From Owenia fusiformis (Eukaryota; Annelida; Polychaeta; Sabellida; Oweniidae), in NCBI GenBank assembly GCA_903813345.2, contig CAIIXF020000002.1:35348609-35412608 (forward strand): a stretch of 64,000 bases of DNA, written 5' to 3'. The notes below the pieces were generated by a model. The model did no database searches and was not told where the DNA came from. It saw only the letters and a list, made by a program, of their open reading frames with translations. The stretch's first letter is position 1. Every line of letters starts with the position of its first letter. The position numbers and the translations under genes were made by a program. Below are positions 22,674 through 33,700 of this stretch, piece after piece.

Positions 22674-23116
22674 GCATTTACGTCGACGGATACCAACAAA
22701 GACCTGAAACATATGGACACATGACAAGTAGTAAACGCAAGAATAAACCAGCTACAGATACCAACATCCCAGGTCCTGAAATATTTTCACAAGATGAGAC
22801 ATCATACACATGTTGCGAGATTGATTTTCCATCCAAGGCGTGTTATGATTCCCATACTATGGTCGTACATAATAAATACTGTGATGTGTGCAACTCACGC
22901 CTCGATGCGGAATCCTTGACAGATCTTCTCCAACATGGTTTAAAGCATACTGGAGTGAAGCCTCACCAATGTAGAATCTGCTTCAAGCTTTTCCAGACCA
23001 ATGGGGGCGTTATATTTCACCAGACTAAAGATTTAGTTTGTAAAATTTGCATGAAGCTTGTGCCATTTTCTATTAAGAAGAAACATCAGAAAGCACATGC
23101 TTCACTGCTTCAGTGA
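22674..23116 (+). CDS. Alternative terminal exon L: CC-type zinc-finger module, last of the array
   Basis: The acceptor is TATTTCTTATATTCAG|GC (phase 1, Gly). The leader has a basic SSKRKNK patch. Finger 1 is YTCC-x3-DFPSKACYDSH-x4-H, finger 2 is CDVC with a two-residue-longer loop before HGLKH, then TGVKP, finger 3 is CRIC..GGVIFH with no second His, and finger 4 is CKIC..HQKAH. The stop TGA lies inside the first unit of the 50-bp minisatellite that follows, so stop and 3' UTR are made of the same repeat. Confidence 0.85.
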
Positions 23117-23605
23117 ACTCCTTTCGTGATGCATTGGGAACATTTTAGACTCCATGTATTCAGTGAACTCCTTTCGTGATGCATTGGGAACATTTTAGAC
23201 TCCATGTATTCAGTGAACCACTTTTTGTGATGCATTGGGAACATTTTAGACTCCATGTATTCAGTGAACTCCTTTTGTGCTGCATTTGGGAACATTTTAG
23301 ACTCCATGTATTCAGTGAACTCATTTCGTGATGCATTGGGAACATTTTAGACTCCATGTATTCAGTGAACCACTTTTTGTGATGCATTGGGAACATTTTA
23401 GACTCCATGTATTCAGTGAACTCCTTTCGTGATGCATTGGGAACATTTTAGACTCCATGTATTCAGTGAACTCCTTTCGTGATGCATTGGGAACATTTTA
23501 GACTCCATGTATTCAGTGAACTCCTTTCGTGATGCATTGGGAACATTTTAGACTCCATGTATTCAGTGAACTCCTTTCGTGATGCATTGGACACATTTTA
23601 GACAA
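23112..23605. repeat. 50-bp minisatellite starting at the exon L stop, about 10 copies
   Basis: The unit starts CAGTGAACTCCTTTCGTGAT and contains GGGAACATTTTAGACTCCAT. The first unit includes the last Gln codon and the TGA of exon L. Variants (CACTTTTTG, CTCCTTTTGTGCTG) mark duplicated sub-blocks. Confidence 0.95.
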
Positions 23606-24011
23606 TTGTAATGGATAATTCAAATGTATGTTCTTGTTAATCATACAGTCTGGTGCAGAGCTTCGAGAAAGCTGCAAAGGATCCAATGTGTAGATGATTG
23701 AGACAATTCTTGAGGCTGTAATGAGTCCTGTGGCCCCTTGAGAAATTTTTGGACTTTTGGTATTTAATATACATACAGAGTGTCGGTGAAGTCTCTACAT
23801 TCACATAGACTTTGTACTGTTATTGTAAAGAGACTTTATGGACATTTGACAAACGATTCAAAAATTAATTTGTACTAGCCTTGGGGAAAGATCAATATAG
23901 ATTTATGACCTCAAAACAGTAATATTTGTTGACTTGCCCTCAAATATAAATGTTGATCACCTCATCTTGAAATGATTGGATGTTTTATTCTTTGGAGCTC
24001 CCTATTTGATA

Positions 24012-25000
24012 TTTTTTTTTTTTTTTTTTATTTATAGTTTATTTTATTTACACAAAAAGCAATAGTTAATACAATACAATACAATTTGGCTAGGCTCAAA
24101 GAGCATTATTAGCCAAGTATGAATACAATATATAAAACCTTATAATCAAGGTAACATCTTTAAAGTTCACTCAACAGGGGCCTGGGTGATGGCTGCACAC
24201 TTTTCAAGAAATATTGCACTGAGACTGAGTATTTTGATATTCAAACGTCTGGTAAGTGATGGAGTACCATATAAGAATAATTGTAATTTTTCCATTTTAG
24301 TTTTAAATGTATTAAAGTATCCAAAATTTAGTTGGCAGAGTTGTGCTTCAAAGTCTACTAAAAATGGTTTCCTGAGGGGACAATTGAAAATCACATGGTG
24401 TGTGGTTTCATTATCTTGGTTGCAATAACATGTAGGACTTTGTACATTTGTAAAATTGTGGGCGTGAAGATGTGCTTGGAAAATAAGGTCTGATCTGACT
24501 CTATTTAAAATTATTTCTTGATGCCTTGTTATATGGAGGTCAGATGCTAAGAATACTTTAGGTGGAGCAATTTCTTCGAGGAAAGCTTTTTTAAATAATT
24601 TAACATTTTCTTTTTGCTTTATTTCAGGTTGGAGAGCATTCCATTCATTTAAAATTGAAATTATACATGATTTGTTCAAAGTATTTGATCTTTTGACCGG
24701 AAGTTGATACATTGGGGTGTATCTTAGACCTTCTCTAATGGCAGGTCTGCGAAATTTAGTGAACATTTCTGAGACATACCCAGGCGCTAGATTTGCCTGA
24801 ACTTTAAACATCAATGACATTCTGTGAACCTTTCTCTTTATTTCAAGAGAATTCCAGTTTAAACTTCTGAGCACTTTGGTGGATGATGTACCAAATATAG
24901 CACCAGAACAGATTAGAGAAGCTTTATAATAAATCTGATCAAGTTGTTTTAAATCCCTTGCTTTTCCACACCCATAAATGATGTCATAGAAGTCAAAATG
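24012..25000 (-). mobile_element. 3' part of a non-LTR (LINE) retrotransposon
   Basis: A T-run at 24012-24029 on the + strand is the poly(A) tail of a minus-strand element whose ORF ends at 24167. The 5' part is lost in the 500-N gap. It lies between the last array exon and the gap. Confidence 0.8.
24167..25000 (-). CDS. C-terminal part of a LINE ORF2 (after the reverse transcriptase core)
   Basis: About 278 residues are visible before the gap. They carry the post-RT helical region typical of CR1/Jockey-like elements (LRSLNWNSLEIKRKVHRMSL, APGYVSEMF). Near the end is CYC-x7-H-x4-C with ETTHHVIFNCP, the zinc-knuckle-like C-terminal motif of many LINE ORF2 proteins. The frame is intact for all visible length, so the copy may be fairly young. 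No host function is expected. The clade cannot be settled without the RT core. Confidence 0.75.
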   Translation of the reverse strand, partial: HFDFYDIIYGCGKARDLKQLDQIYYKASLICSGAIFGTSSTKVLRSLNWNSLEIKRKVHRMSLMFKVQANLAPGYVSEMFTKFRRPAIREGLRYTPMYQLPVKRSNTLNKSCIISILNEWNALQPEIKQKENVKLFKKAFLEEIAPPKVFLASDLHITRHQEIILNRVRSDLIFQAHLHAHNFTNVQSPTCYCNQDNETTHHVIFNCPLRKPFLVDFEAQLCQLNFGYFNTFKTKMEKLQLFLYGTPSLTRRLNIKILSLSAIFLEKCAAITQAPVE

Positions 25001-25500
25001 NNNNNNNNNNNNNNNNNNNNNNNNNNNNNNNNNNNNNNNNNNNNNNNNNNNNNNNNNNNNNNNNNNNNNNNNNNNNNNNNNNNNNNNNNNNNNNNNNNNN
25101 NNNNNNNNNNNNNNNNNNNNNNNNNNNNNNNNNNNNNNNNNNNNNNNNNNNNNNNNNNNNNNNNNNNNNNNNNNNNNNNNNNNNNNNNNNNNNNNNNNNN
25201 NNNNNNNNNNNNNNNNNNNNNNNNNNNNNNNNNNNNNNNNNNNNNNNNNNNNNNNNNNNNNNNNNNNNNNNNNNNNNNNNNNNNNNNNNNNNNNNNNNNN
25301 NNNNNNNNNNNNNNNNNNNNNNNNNNNNNNNNNNNNNNNNNNNNNNNNNNNNNNNNNNNNNNNNNNNNNNNNNNNNNNNNNNNNNNNNNNNNNNNNNNNN
25401 NNNNNNNNNNNNNNNNNNNNNNNNNNNNNNNNNNNNNNNNNNNNNNNNNNNNNNNNNNNNNNNNNNNNNNNNNNNNNNNNNNNNNNNNNNNNNNNNNNNN
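25001..25500. other. Assembly gap, exactly 500 N
   Basis: Exactly 500 unknown bases, probably a scaffold join of nominal size. Order and orientation of the two sides rest on scaffolding evidence not visible here. ORFs drawn across it are meaningless. Confidence 0.98.
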
Positions 25501-25939
25501 CTGGACTGTTTACTTGGTGTTGTATCTGAAATTTAGCAATCATTATGTTTTAATCTTATTAATTCTTTGAAGGTAAGTAACTGTCAATATTGTACATTTC
25601 ATCTGCTTGTATCTGCTTATATTTGAATGTATGCAATAATACTTGTTTAAAATTTGCTCCTCAAGATGTATTTTTATTAGGGCAAAATTGACCACTAAAA
25701 CAATTGATTATCTCAGTTCTCTGCACTAGGAACAAAGCAAAAATTAACAAGTTAAGGTTTCCAATAAGGCAGTAAAATGAATTTTTTTAAGCAACACACC
25801 AAACAGGGATATTTTCAATTTCTATATTCTATATGATATAACAAACCTAGACACCTAGAGGGCATAGTGTGGTATAATATTAACTTGACTGACCATAAAG
25901 CAATATTCTAATAAAATAAAGAACAATTGCTTAAGTTAC

Positions 25940-26327
25940 CATATTGCTGTTGTTCATCGGGAAAGTAGGCAGTGGCACCTCCAGATTCATCCTGATACGT
26001 GTCATGCTTTGGCATTTCATCAAATGATATATTAGATGTTTGGGCTGGGAATGTATCACTCTCAATGTTACTGGAATGAGCCTGTTGATTGCGATTTCTC
26101 CGATGAGGAGTGCTCTTTGGACTGGGTTCTGGCTGGAATACTTCAGGCTCTGGAGTCGGTTTCATAATTGTTCTATGCATTTTTACAACTATTTCCTTGG
26201 ACTCCTGGCCAGGACTGATACATATTATGCCATCTATCTCAAGGGAAGCGTCAAAAAGTACATTTTGTGTGCAGAGTTTCAGTATTGCATCTTGTATAAG
26301 GGTTGTCAGTACACTGTTGGACCCCAT
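25940..26327 (-). CDS. N-terminal exon of a zinc-finger-type protein, paralogue of the 51327 exon
   Basis: It starts ATGGGGTCC at 26327. An in-frame TGA lies just upstream, so this ATG is the true start. It encodes 129 residues plus one base and ends at donor TATG|GTAACT (phase 1). The first 55 residues match the first exon at 51327: MGS...IQDAILKLC, SLEIDGIIC and KMHRT..KP. The rest is a Pro/Ser/Gln-rich linker. I do not recognise this N-terminal domain by name. No matching downstream exon is seen on the minus strand before the gap, so it is an orphan in this assembly. The phase-1 donor would fit every exon of the + strand array. Confidence 0.7.
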
Positions 26328-28895
26328 TGTTCAATATGGCTGATATGTCTACTGGATCTATAATGTTCAGTTGTTAGCCTGTATGTCTAGGTCTTGCAGA
26401 AATATTCCTGGAAGCAGAATATGATAATACAATGATAACTCAGCAGCGCCATCTAAAGATCATGCCTGCCACTGCAGATGCCATTGTTTTCAAATGTAGG
26501 TCATCACTTGCAACTGGAAAATCTAAGTAATTAATAAAACGATTTACTGTTACATGGGGTGTTAGTCATCTTTGTGCAATTATGCATATAAATAGCATTA
26601 TGGTTAACCAATTTAGACACGTTAAATGATGTTTTTACCTGTTTATTTGTACAAATTTAGCACCGGTTACTTTAAATTGCTCTTGCCTCGTTCTGACGTT
26701 ACACATTCCAAATAATTTGGTTTCATCTAGAAAAGTTGATAAATTAATTCAGAGTACTCTCCTACATGTGTGTGTATTTAATTGATTTTTGTCATTGGTT
26801 TACATGGTTCATTAACAGATAATATTCTATAATGGTCTAGAAGCACTCATCTTAAAATATATGGAATGTGTATCATATGAAACGGGTACTGAACGGTTAT
26901 GTACGTCCAGTGTGTAACTGCAATAGTGCGGCAAGACGGAATATAAAAGATTAGACTTCCTGGTTATTAATTATCTTGTCCAAACACCATCTCAGGTCGG
27001 AATGATGGTCCTGTCACTATGATAAGTTAGCAACGCTAATTTAGAGCGTTTAGTAAGCTTATTTTGATTTTTGATTGCTAGGCGCCAAGTCAAGTCAAGC
27101 TAGTTTGGTTGATGTGGAAGTGCCTATAGCTCCCATATTAAACTTATCTACCTCATTGAACATTAAGCTGTCAGCATTACATTAAAAGGTCGTGTAAGGT
27201 CACGCCACTGTGTTCGAAAATTGTAACCAGCCGAAAGGATAGGTAGGTATCGATATGGTGAACTGAATTCAACAATGGTTTTCCTCAAAGCTTAACAAAT
27301 TATTGAAAACATTCTGTAAAAACATGGTCCTTTATATTATGTAATGTTGACTGATTGGCAACAAATTAATGCAAAAATTATATAACTGTTTTTGTTAACA
27401 TTTTTTGTTTTCTTTTAAGTTTTTTGTTCCTTTCTACCAATTCTTGAGAATGAAATAAAATGTGTTTCCGAACCTTGTTGGAACAAAATAACATAAACAA
27501 CATTTTCTTAGACCTCTCAATATTATAGCAGTACAAAGGAAATTTTGGTTAATTTCACAAAAAGTATGCAAAACCTTAAAACAAACCCTCCAAAAAAAAA
27601 ATTAAGGACCCTTTTATTTCATTTTTTAAAATCAACCAAACTTTCCTTTGTACAATTATAATATTAAGAGACCTAAACACGTTATGTTCATGTCCTTTTG
27701 TTCCAATGAGGTTCGGATAGATGTTTCATTTCATTCCTAACACTGATACCAAGAACAAAAGAAGTGTCTGACGCGTTTTCTAAAACAATATAGAAAAAAG
27801 TATATATATATATATATTTCAAATTGTAATGTTACCATCCAAAAGATGACCATTGAAATTGACGATGTGTAAAATTTTCACTATGTTTTGATGACTGGTT
27901 TAAGAGAAATGCGTGTTCAAAAAGTTCACCATATCGATACCACTCCTTTGATGCCTTTCTAATCTTTTAAATTGCTTCTTCAGCACACTGATAAATTCGA
28001 TCATGCGTTTAGGCCAGAATAGCCTGACTTGGTCAGCTTGGCTTGGTCACTGTCGGATCCAGAAGCTAACATGGGCTCGGGGGGGGGGCAAATTTTGAGT
28101 CAGGGAAAAATGTTAGGCCCCTAAAACAAAAAATTGTCCACCCCCCCCCCTTGGATTCGCCAGTGCAGCTATACAGGTTGTTGCCAGATAGAATGAAACA
28201 GTCTCCGAATTTCATTTGAGTAGGACTTTTAATTAGAAGGGTATGCAATTCTGTACGTGTAAAAAACATGAGACCTTCAAGATGAGCAATGCCATGCTTC
28301 TCTTTTATGGTAATATTTCAAAAAGTATTAGATAAATGTATATGTTTCAGTTTTATTTTGAATATATTCAATTTCATGTAAAAGTAAACAAAAAAGACGT
28401 GGGTGGAATTACATGTACCTAAAAAACTGTGCTCTGCTTGAGAATCCGTTAACGTAATTGGAAAGTTAAAAGTCTTGCCAAGAGCATGTGCATTCATCAT
28501 ATTCCTTAAACAAATCCTTTAAAAACCTGCATCACAATTTTTGTTACATTTTTATTATAATTTCTCAAGAAGTAGTGCACTTTCCTTAAATTATTAACTG
28601 ATAATTGAAAGATTAATTTTCCTTATTATGTGAAAATTCCGTATTTAGTTCTTTCGATGAAGGAGAAAAGAGTTATTCCCGACTCAGTTATACTTTTCTA
28701 GGCACCCTGGGCATCCATTTCCAATGAAATATTGTGATGAATTAACTAATGCCGATTGAAAAATCTGTGGTTTCAAGAAAGTCCGCAATGGTTGTCGTTT
28801 TTCAATTCCAAGTCACAGAAATTAAGTTTGAAATGCAAAATACATTTGAATGCGTATCGCCTGGTCTACACGGTTACTTTTCCGCTTTACTGTAT
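26328..28895. other. Region upstream of the minus-strand N-terminal exon
   Basis: Non-coding. It contains the transposon at 27234-27949, a TATATATATA run near 27800, and G and C homopolymers at about 28079-28088 and 28140-28150. No convincing promoter motif or gene is visible. Confidence 0.5.
27234..27949. mobile_element. Second copy of the GGTATCGATATGG inverted-repeat family
   Basis: The left end is AAAGGATAGGTAGGTATCG then ATATGGTGAACTGAATT. The right end is GTTCACCATATCGATACCAC then TCCTTT. Internal parts match 7900-8060 (CTCTCAATATT, TACAAAGGA, TTTTGTTCCAATGAG). It has no nested insertion, so it shows the empty form of the 7855-8910 copy. Confidence 0.65.
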
Positions 28896-28973
28896 CACGG
28901 TGTCCAACCCAAACGCTCTTACATATACGACGGAGTGTTTCATTCACGTGGAAACGCTGCGGAGCGAAATAAA

Positions 28974-29003
28974 ATGGCGGCTTTTGAAGATCCCACTATG
29001 ACC
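28974..29003 (+). CDS. Possible first coding exon (MAAFEDPTMT)
   Basis: ATGGCGG is in good start context (AAAATGG) and ten codons follow before a consensus-like GTAAGT donor (ACC|GTAAGT, phase 0). Joined to the acceptor at 51293 it would read on in frame (VDIVKYKDLVA then MGSTNF). This needs a 22-kb intron containing the whole antisense pirin gene. Alternatively it is chance sequence in the inverted-repeat arm. Low confidence. Confidence 0.25.
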
Positions 29004-29744
29004 GTAAGTATTGTTTCACTCGTTTCTCCTACATATCATACGTTATGGTGACATATTATGTACCATTCGATGAACACCCCGAGCGAAGATCTTATTTATT
29101 CAACTTCTGGTGGTAAACTGTTATTTGCTTGATCAAAGCTTCGTAGTGTAGATGGAACGAATCTGAAGTTGACGAATTGACCACAAATTACGAATTAAAT
29201 TAGTATTTAAATGAAAACGTCAATCTTTCTGTCAAAGTAGTAGATCACAAACTCGTGTATTCTCATTTGCTAAAATCCCAGTCCAAATCCATTACTTGTT
29301 CTCGAAAAATCACTTGTTTTCCTTGAAACGCCCCGTCGATTTTGGACACAATTTTAGAAACGCTCTTACCATTTTGTTTTGATGTTATTTTCAGATCATT
29401 AGAGAAGAGTTCGTAATCGAATCTTTCTCTAAAAAACGTGTTGTACTAGTTAGGAAAACTGAAACTTCCCTCAACCTGGTGGTGCTACACATGCGAGAAG
29501 CCGAATGAAGCATACATCAGATGCTATGCCTACATGTGTGCTAAAACTATTGACAAAGAAACAAAACGTTTATATGTGTGAATTAATCTTTCTTCTTATG
29601 ATGCCAAGGGATATTATAGATCTTTTCTTTCTCTTCCTGAAAAGGAAAGTCAAGCTAATTTCTAAATGCCTAAACATATCTAGACTTACTTCCTGCGAAA
29701 GCTATTTGGATTTTGATATAATAGCTTTCCCACGGAGCATTTGG

Positions 29745-30220
29745 ACAGCTCAATGATCGTGACCTTTGAAATCGAATTAAGTCGATCCGCGGCTTACTTT
29801 TGGTCTCTAACTGTGTCTTACATCAGTATCATCAATCCTTGTAAGTATTGGAGCGCTGGAGTACTTCTTTTTCGATCAAGACTTGTAATTGTTAGTCGAG
29901 TTAATCGTTTTACTGCCAAATTCCAATATGGCGGTTTCTGCTCGGACATTTTCGTAAATCTCCGGAGGTTGTCCGAACCTAACTGATTCTCAAAATTCAT
30001 TTCGTTAGTTGCGTATCTCGCACCTAGCAAACCGCCATATTGGAAATAGGTCTGTAAAACTTTAACTCGATGAACAATTTACAAGTCTTGATCGAAAAAG
30101 AAGTACTCTAGCGCTCCAATACTTACACGGATTGATGATACTGATGTAAGACACAGTTAGAGACCAAAAGTAAGCCGCGGATCGACTTAATTCAATTTCA
30201 AAGGTCACTATTGATCAGCT
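29745..30220. repeat. Large palindrome, arms of about 190 bp, spacer about 90 bp
   Basis: The arm 29745-29938 (TTAAGTCGATCCGCGGCTTA, GAGCGCTGGAGTACTTCTTT, CCAATATGGCGG) is nearly perfectly complementary to 30029-30220 (CCGCCATATTGG, AAGAAGTACTCTAGCGCTCC, TAAGCCGCGGATCGACTTAA). It can form a long hairpin. No ORF is conserved between the arms. Confidence 0.9.
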
Positions 30221-30652
30221 GTTCACTTCTCCGTTTGAGAGCCATAAGTTTCAAAATCTAACATGGCTCTCGAAGTGAGTAAATCTAGACTAGTACCGCA
30301 GCGTTTCCAGTTTACTGTATTAACCAGGTCGCAGTGTTTCTTTAATATGAGATTGTTATCATTTTTAAGACTGGATTTTCGGTCATCAAATCATAATTAC
30401 GATAATGTTTATGGTGCGTGGAAGCTTTGTAAATTGACCAAAATATACTCTGATGCCCTAATCTTTACACAACTAATTACATGTCTCGACAAAAGTGGTT
30501 TTGACCAGTAGACTGACAAATTCGTTTATGAATTTTGATAACTTTACTGCTTCGTATAGCACTTCCAGGTTGCTTCAAACGTCAACAACCAGCCAAGTTC
30601 AACATGAATATCACACCCATCAAATGGTATACTGGAAATAAGTAGCACATAC

Positions 30653-30708
30653 CTCTTATTACCATTATTTGGGAAATCGTCAGACGGCCCATCATTCCCG
30701 CCCGCCAT
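30653..30708 (-). CDS. Possible minus-strand first coding exon (MAGGNDGPSDDFPNN..)
   Basis: ATGGCGGGCGGG is in good context (AAAAAATGG). Eighteen codons follow, ending at donor AAGAG|GTATGT (phase 2). It sits just inside the right arm of the inverted repeat, mirroring 28974. It does not join in frame to the 26327 exon because of the TGA upstream of that ATG, so its partner is unknown. Confidence 0.2.
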
Positions 30709-30797
30709 TTTTTCTACTCCGGAGTTTCTTTGTTTAGCTTTAGTAATGAAACGCTCCGTCGATCGTGCATGTAAGAGCGTTTGGGTTGGACACCGTG

Positions 30798-33700
30798 CTT
30801 TTAAGAAGAATTATACATTTTCAATGGAATTAACGTTTACGTTTATAAATATAACCAATGCAGGTTTTGCTTTATATGTCTCTGATGCAAGGGTGGCAGA
30901 CTATATTTGAAAACGATGTGTTTTTCTGGAAAATATAGGTAGTGCGGCAAGTGATTGCGTGCCCGTCTCGTGGCTCCCCGGGAAATTTTTATGTTGAAGA
31001 TGTTTTTTTGGTGCAATCTAAGCGTTTTTGAAAAGCAGCACTTTTTGTAGTTCCTCCGAGCTGAGACCAGCTCCGAGCCCAACGCCAAATGCATTTTCCT
31101 CAAACCCGACTGGGAGCTAGTCATGACATAGAACCGGTGTAAAAGCAAGGGTAGGAGGTCCTATCAAATTATGGTTCTACTCTCCATTAATTATATGGTG
31201 ACCTAAATACAACTCTTCACCTCATTATCTTATACGCAATCAGGGCCAGTAAGGGCCGTTAAGAAAGAGGACCATAATCCCTAGGGGACCATCATTTCTT
31301 TCACACCGGGAACATGTCGGGGAACATGTATAAAAAAGATAGAGTGGAATATTCGATCTTTTTTATACATGATTCCGGGCCTATGAGTCATGAGCTCCAA
31401 GAAGTCCATTTCAAGTTTCAACTTAGATTAACGAAATGTCTCATTCTCTTACCGCAAGGTCCCAGCCATTTCATACAATATTTAGTGTCTGGGTGTAGTG
31501 TAGTTATTACGGTATATATTCAAAATGCTTTTAAGCATTTGTAATTTTCTGGTTATTGCTTCTTGTGCTAAATTAATACTATAATAGTAGACAATGATTT
31601 TAATAAAGATAATATTTATTTTTTAATTTCTTTGAATATTCAATTATTTGACAGAGATAATTTACTGAAATACAAAAAGTTTAAATATGACTTATATATA
31701 ACAATATAAAACATAAATATATAAAATACATGTTATCATGGCCCATTAGTCATACAAGTATGTCCCATGGACCATTAATTACAAATAAATAAAGTTCAAA
31801 ATGATGAAGTTATATTTCAAAGGAATATATATTATCCTATAAATTCAACAAGAATGCTTGGGTTCTGTTTACTCAGTTATTCTAGAATATTAACTATACA
31901 TATAAATTGAATATTATTCAATAAAATACCTCATAACACATTGTGGGCCTTTTATCAATACAAAGGAAAATTCTAATTTACATGTGGCTTTATTTGGACA
32001 TAGCAAAAATAGAACTTCCATGCTGCCTTTAATTAAAAAAATTGAGGCCTTTAAAAACTATTATACAAAACAACACTTTGAGTACATAATACAATAATTG
32101 TGTTACAGGGCATTGTAATTTTTATTGACATCTTGTATCATAACATGATTACATTAGTCATAACTATGAAAAACTAAATATCTAAACTACAAATACTAAC
32201 TGAAGCAAAAGTACAAAAATATAAACGAGATATACAAAAACCAAAAATAAAAGGTAGTATAGATCATTCGAAATCTACTTATCGCCAACCTATACTTTTT
32301 ATTATCTAATTTCAACATGACAAAATGTCACCACCTAGTTGCTCACAATATTATAAATTCAAATTTAAGTCAGATTTGAATTTCTGAGAACTCTGTAGAT
32401 GATTTTGAAAAAATGGTCAATTTGAAACAAGTTTTTTGACCCTGAGAAGGTCATTGAAGGTGAAATCTCAAATCTAAAGTCAGATTTGAACTTCTGAGAA
32501 CTTGAAGATGATTTTGAAAAAAAATTGGTCAATTTGAAGCAAGTTGAAAAAAGAGCTTTTTGACCTTGAAAAGGTCATTGAAGGTCAAATCTTTTTTTAC
32601 CTTGAAAATGTCTTGAAGGTCAAATCTATATTCAGATTTTAACTTTTGAGAACCCGTAGATGATTTTGTATAAAAATTGGTCAATTTGAAAAAAGACCTT
32701 TTCTACCGTTTTTTACATTGAAAAATCATCGTAGGTCAAATCTTAATTCTAGAGTCAGATTTGAACTTCTGAAAACTTGTAGATGTTTTTGAAAAAAATA
32801 TTGGTCAATTTGAAGGAAGTTGAAAAATACCTTTTTTGAACTTTCTTTTACCTTGAATGGTCATCGAAGGTCAAATCTTAATTCGGAAGTCAGATTTGAA
32901 CTTCTGAAAACTTGTAGATGATTCTGAAAAAATTGAAGTTAGTCTTAACAGTATTTGTCATGTTATTGGAAGTTGTAAGAAATTGTTACAGAGGCTGATC
33001 GCCAACCGCCAACTACCAACCACCATCCATCGATCGCCGTCATAAAAATGGAGACCATAACAATATGTCACCACTTTTTGGTGGTGACATAAAAAAAGGA
33101 ATTTTTGGAATATATATATTGCTGTATGTCACATCCAAACATTATATGACATTGTTGTTTTATAAATATACAGATTTTTTAAATAACAGAGCAGCCTGAA
33201 TAAACCAAGACATCTATGGTACATGTACTGTATACCTAACATTTCATTTTCTCCCATAAAATATACATTGATTCTGCATAAGATATAAAAATACATTTTC
33301 ATTATAAGGAAATATGTATGCGCAGGTGCCAATAGGAAAGTACTAAAAGTGGTTTGACAGAACACATCAAGAAAACATCTAAGAGAACACCAGTCATAAG
33401 AGCCATAAGAAAAACTAACCCCAAAAATCCAAAATTGTAATCCAACTCAGAGAGAGATTCGAAACCTTTAATAATGAAATAGTAATGAAACTATAACTCC
33501 AAAAATGAAGGAGACTACATGTAGATCGAAAATGAGTATAACATTATCAAGACTTCATGAGTTCATTAGAATATCTAGACTGCCCCTTGTATTGTAATTA
33601 TAACACTTAGTGGTCTATTTTCCAATTAGTTCCAATTTTGTCATTATGGACACTATATCCACTATATTTCTATGTCCCGGGACGGAGAAAATAGAGCACT

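Larger units (their letters stand above)
28896..30797. repeat. Inverted repeat with CACGGTGTCCAACCC ends
   Basis: The left arm, starting CACGGTGTCCAACCC and AAACGCTCTTACAT, has an inverted partner ending at 30797. The arms stay similar for about 50-60 bases (ACGGAG.GTTTCATT). Inside lies a second, much better palindrome (29745-30220). It could be a 1.9-kb foldback transposon or an inverted duplication of a promoter, because an ATGGCGG start follows each arm. Confidence 0.65.

Noticed and set aside
24998-25570. ORF across the N run
   Set aside because: It consists of unknown bases.
31314-31544. 76-codon ORF near the pirin 3' end
   Set aside because: It starts at the edge of a small inverted repeat and shows no recognisable domain.
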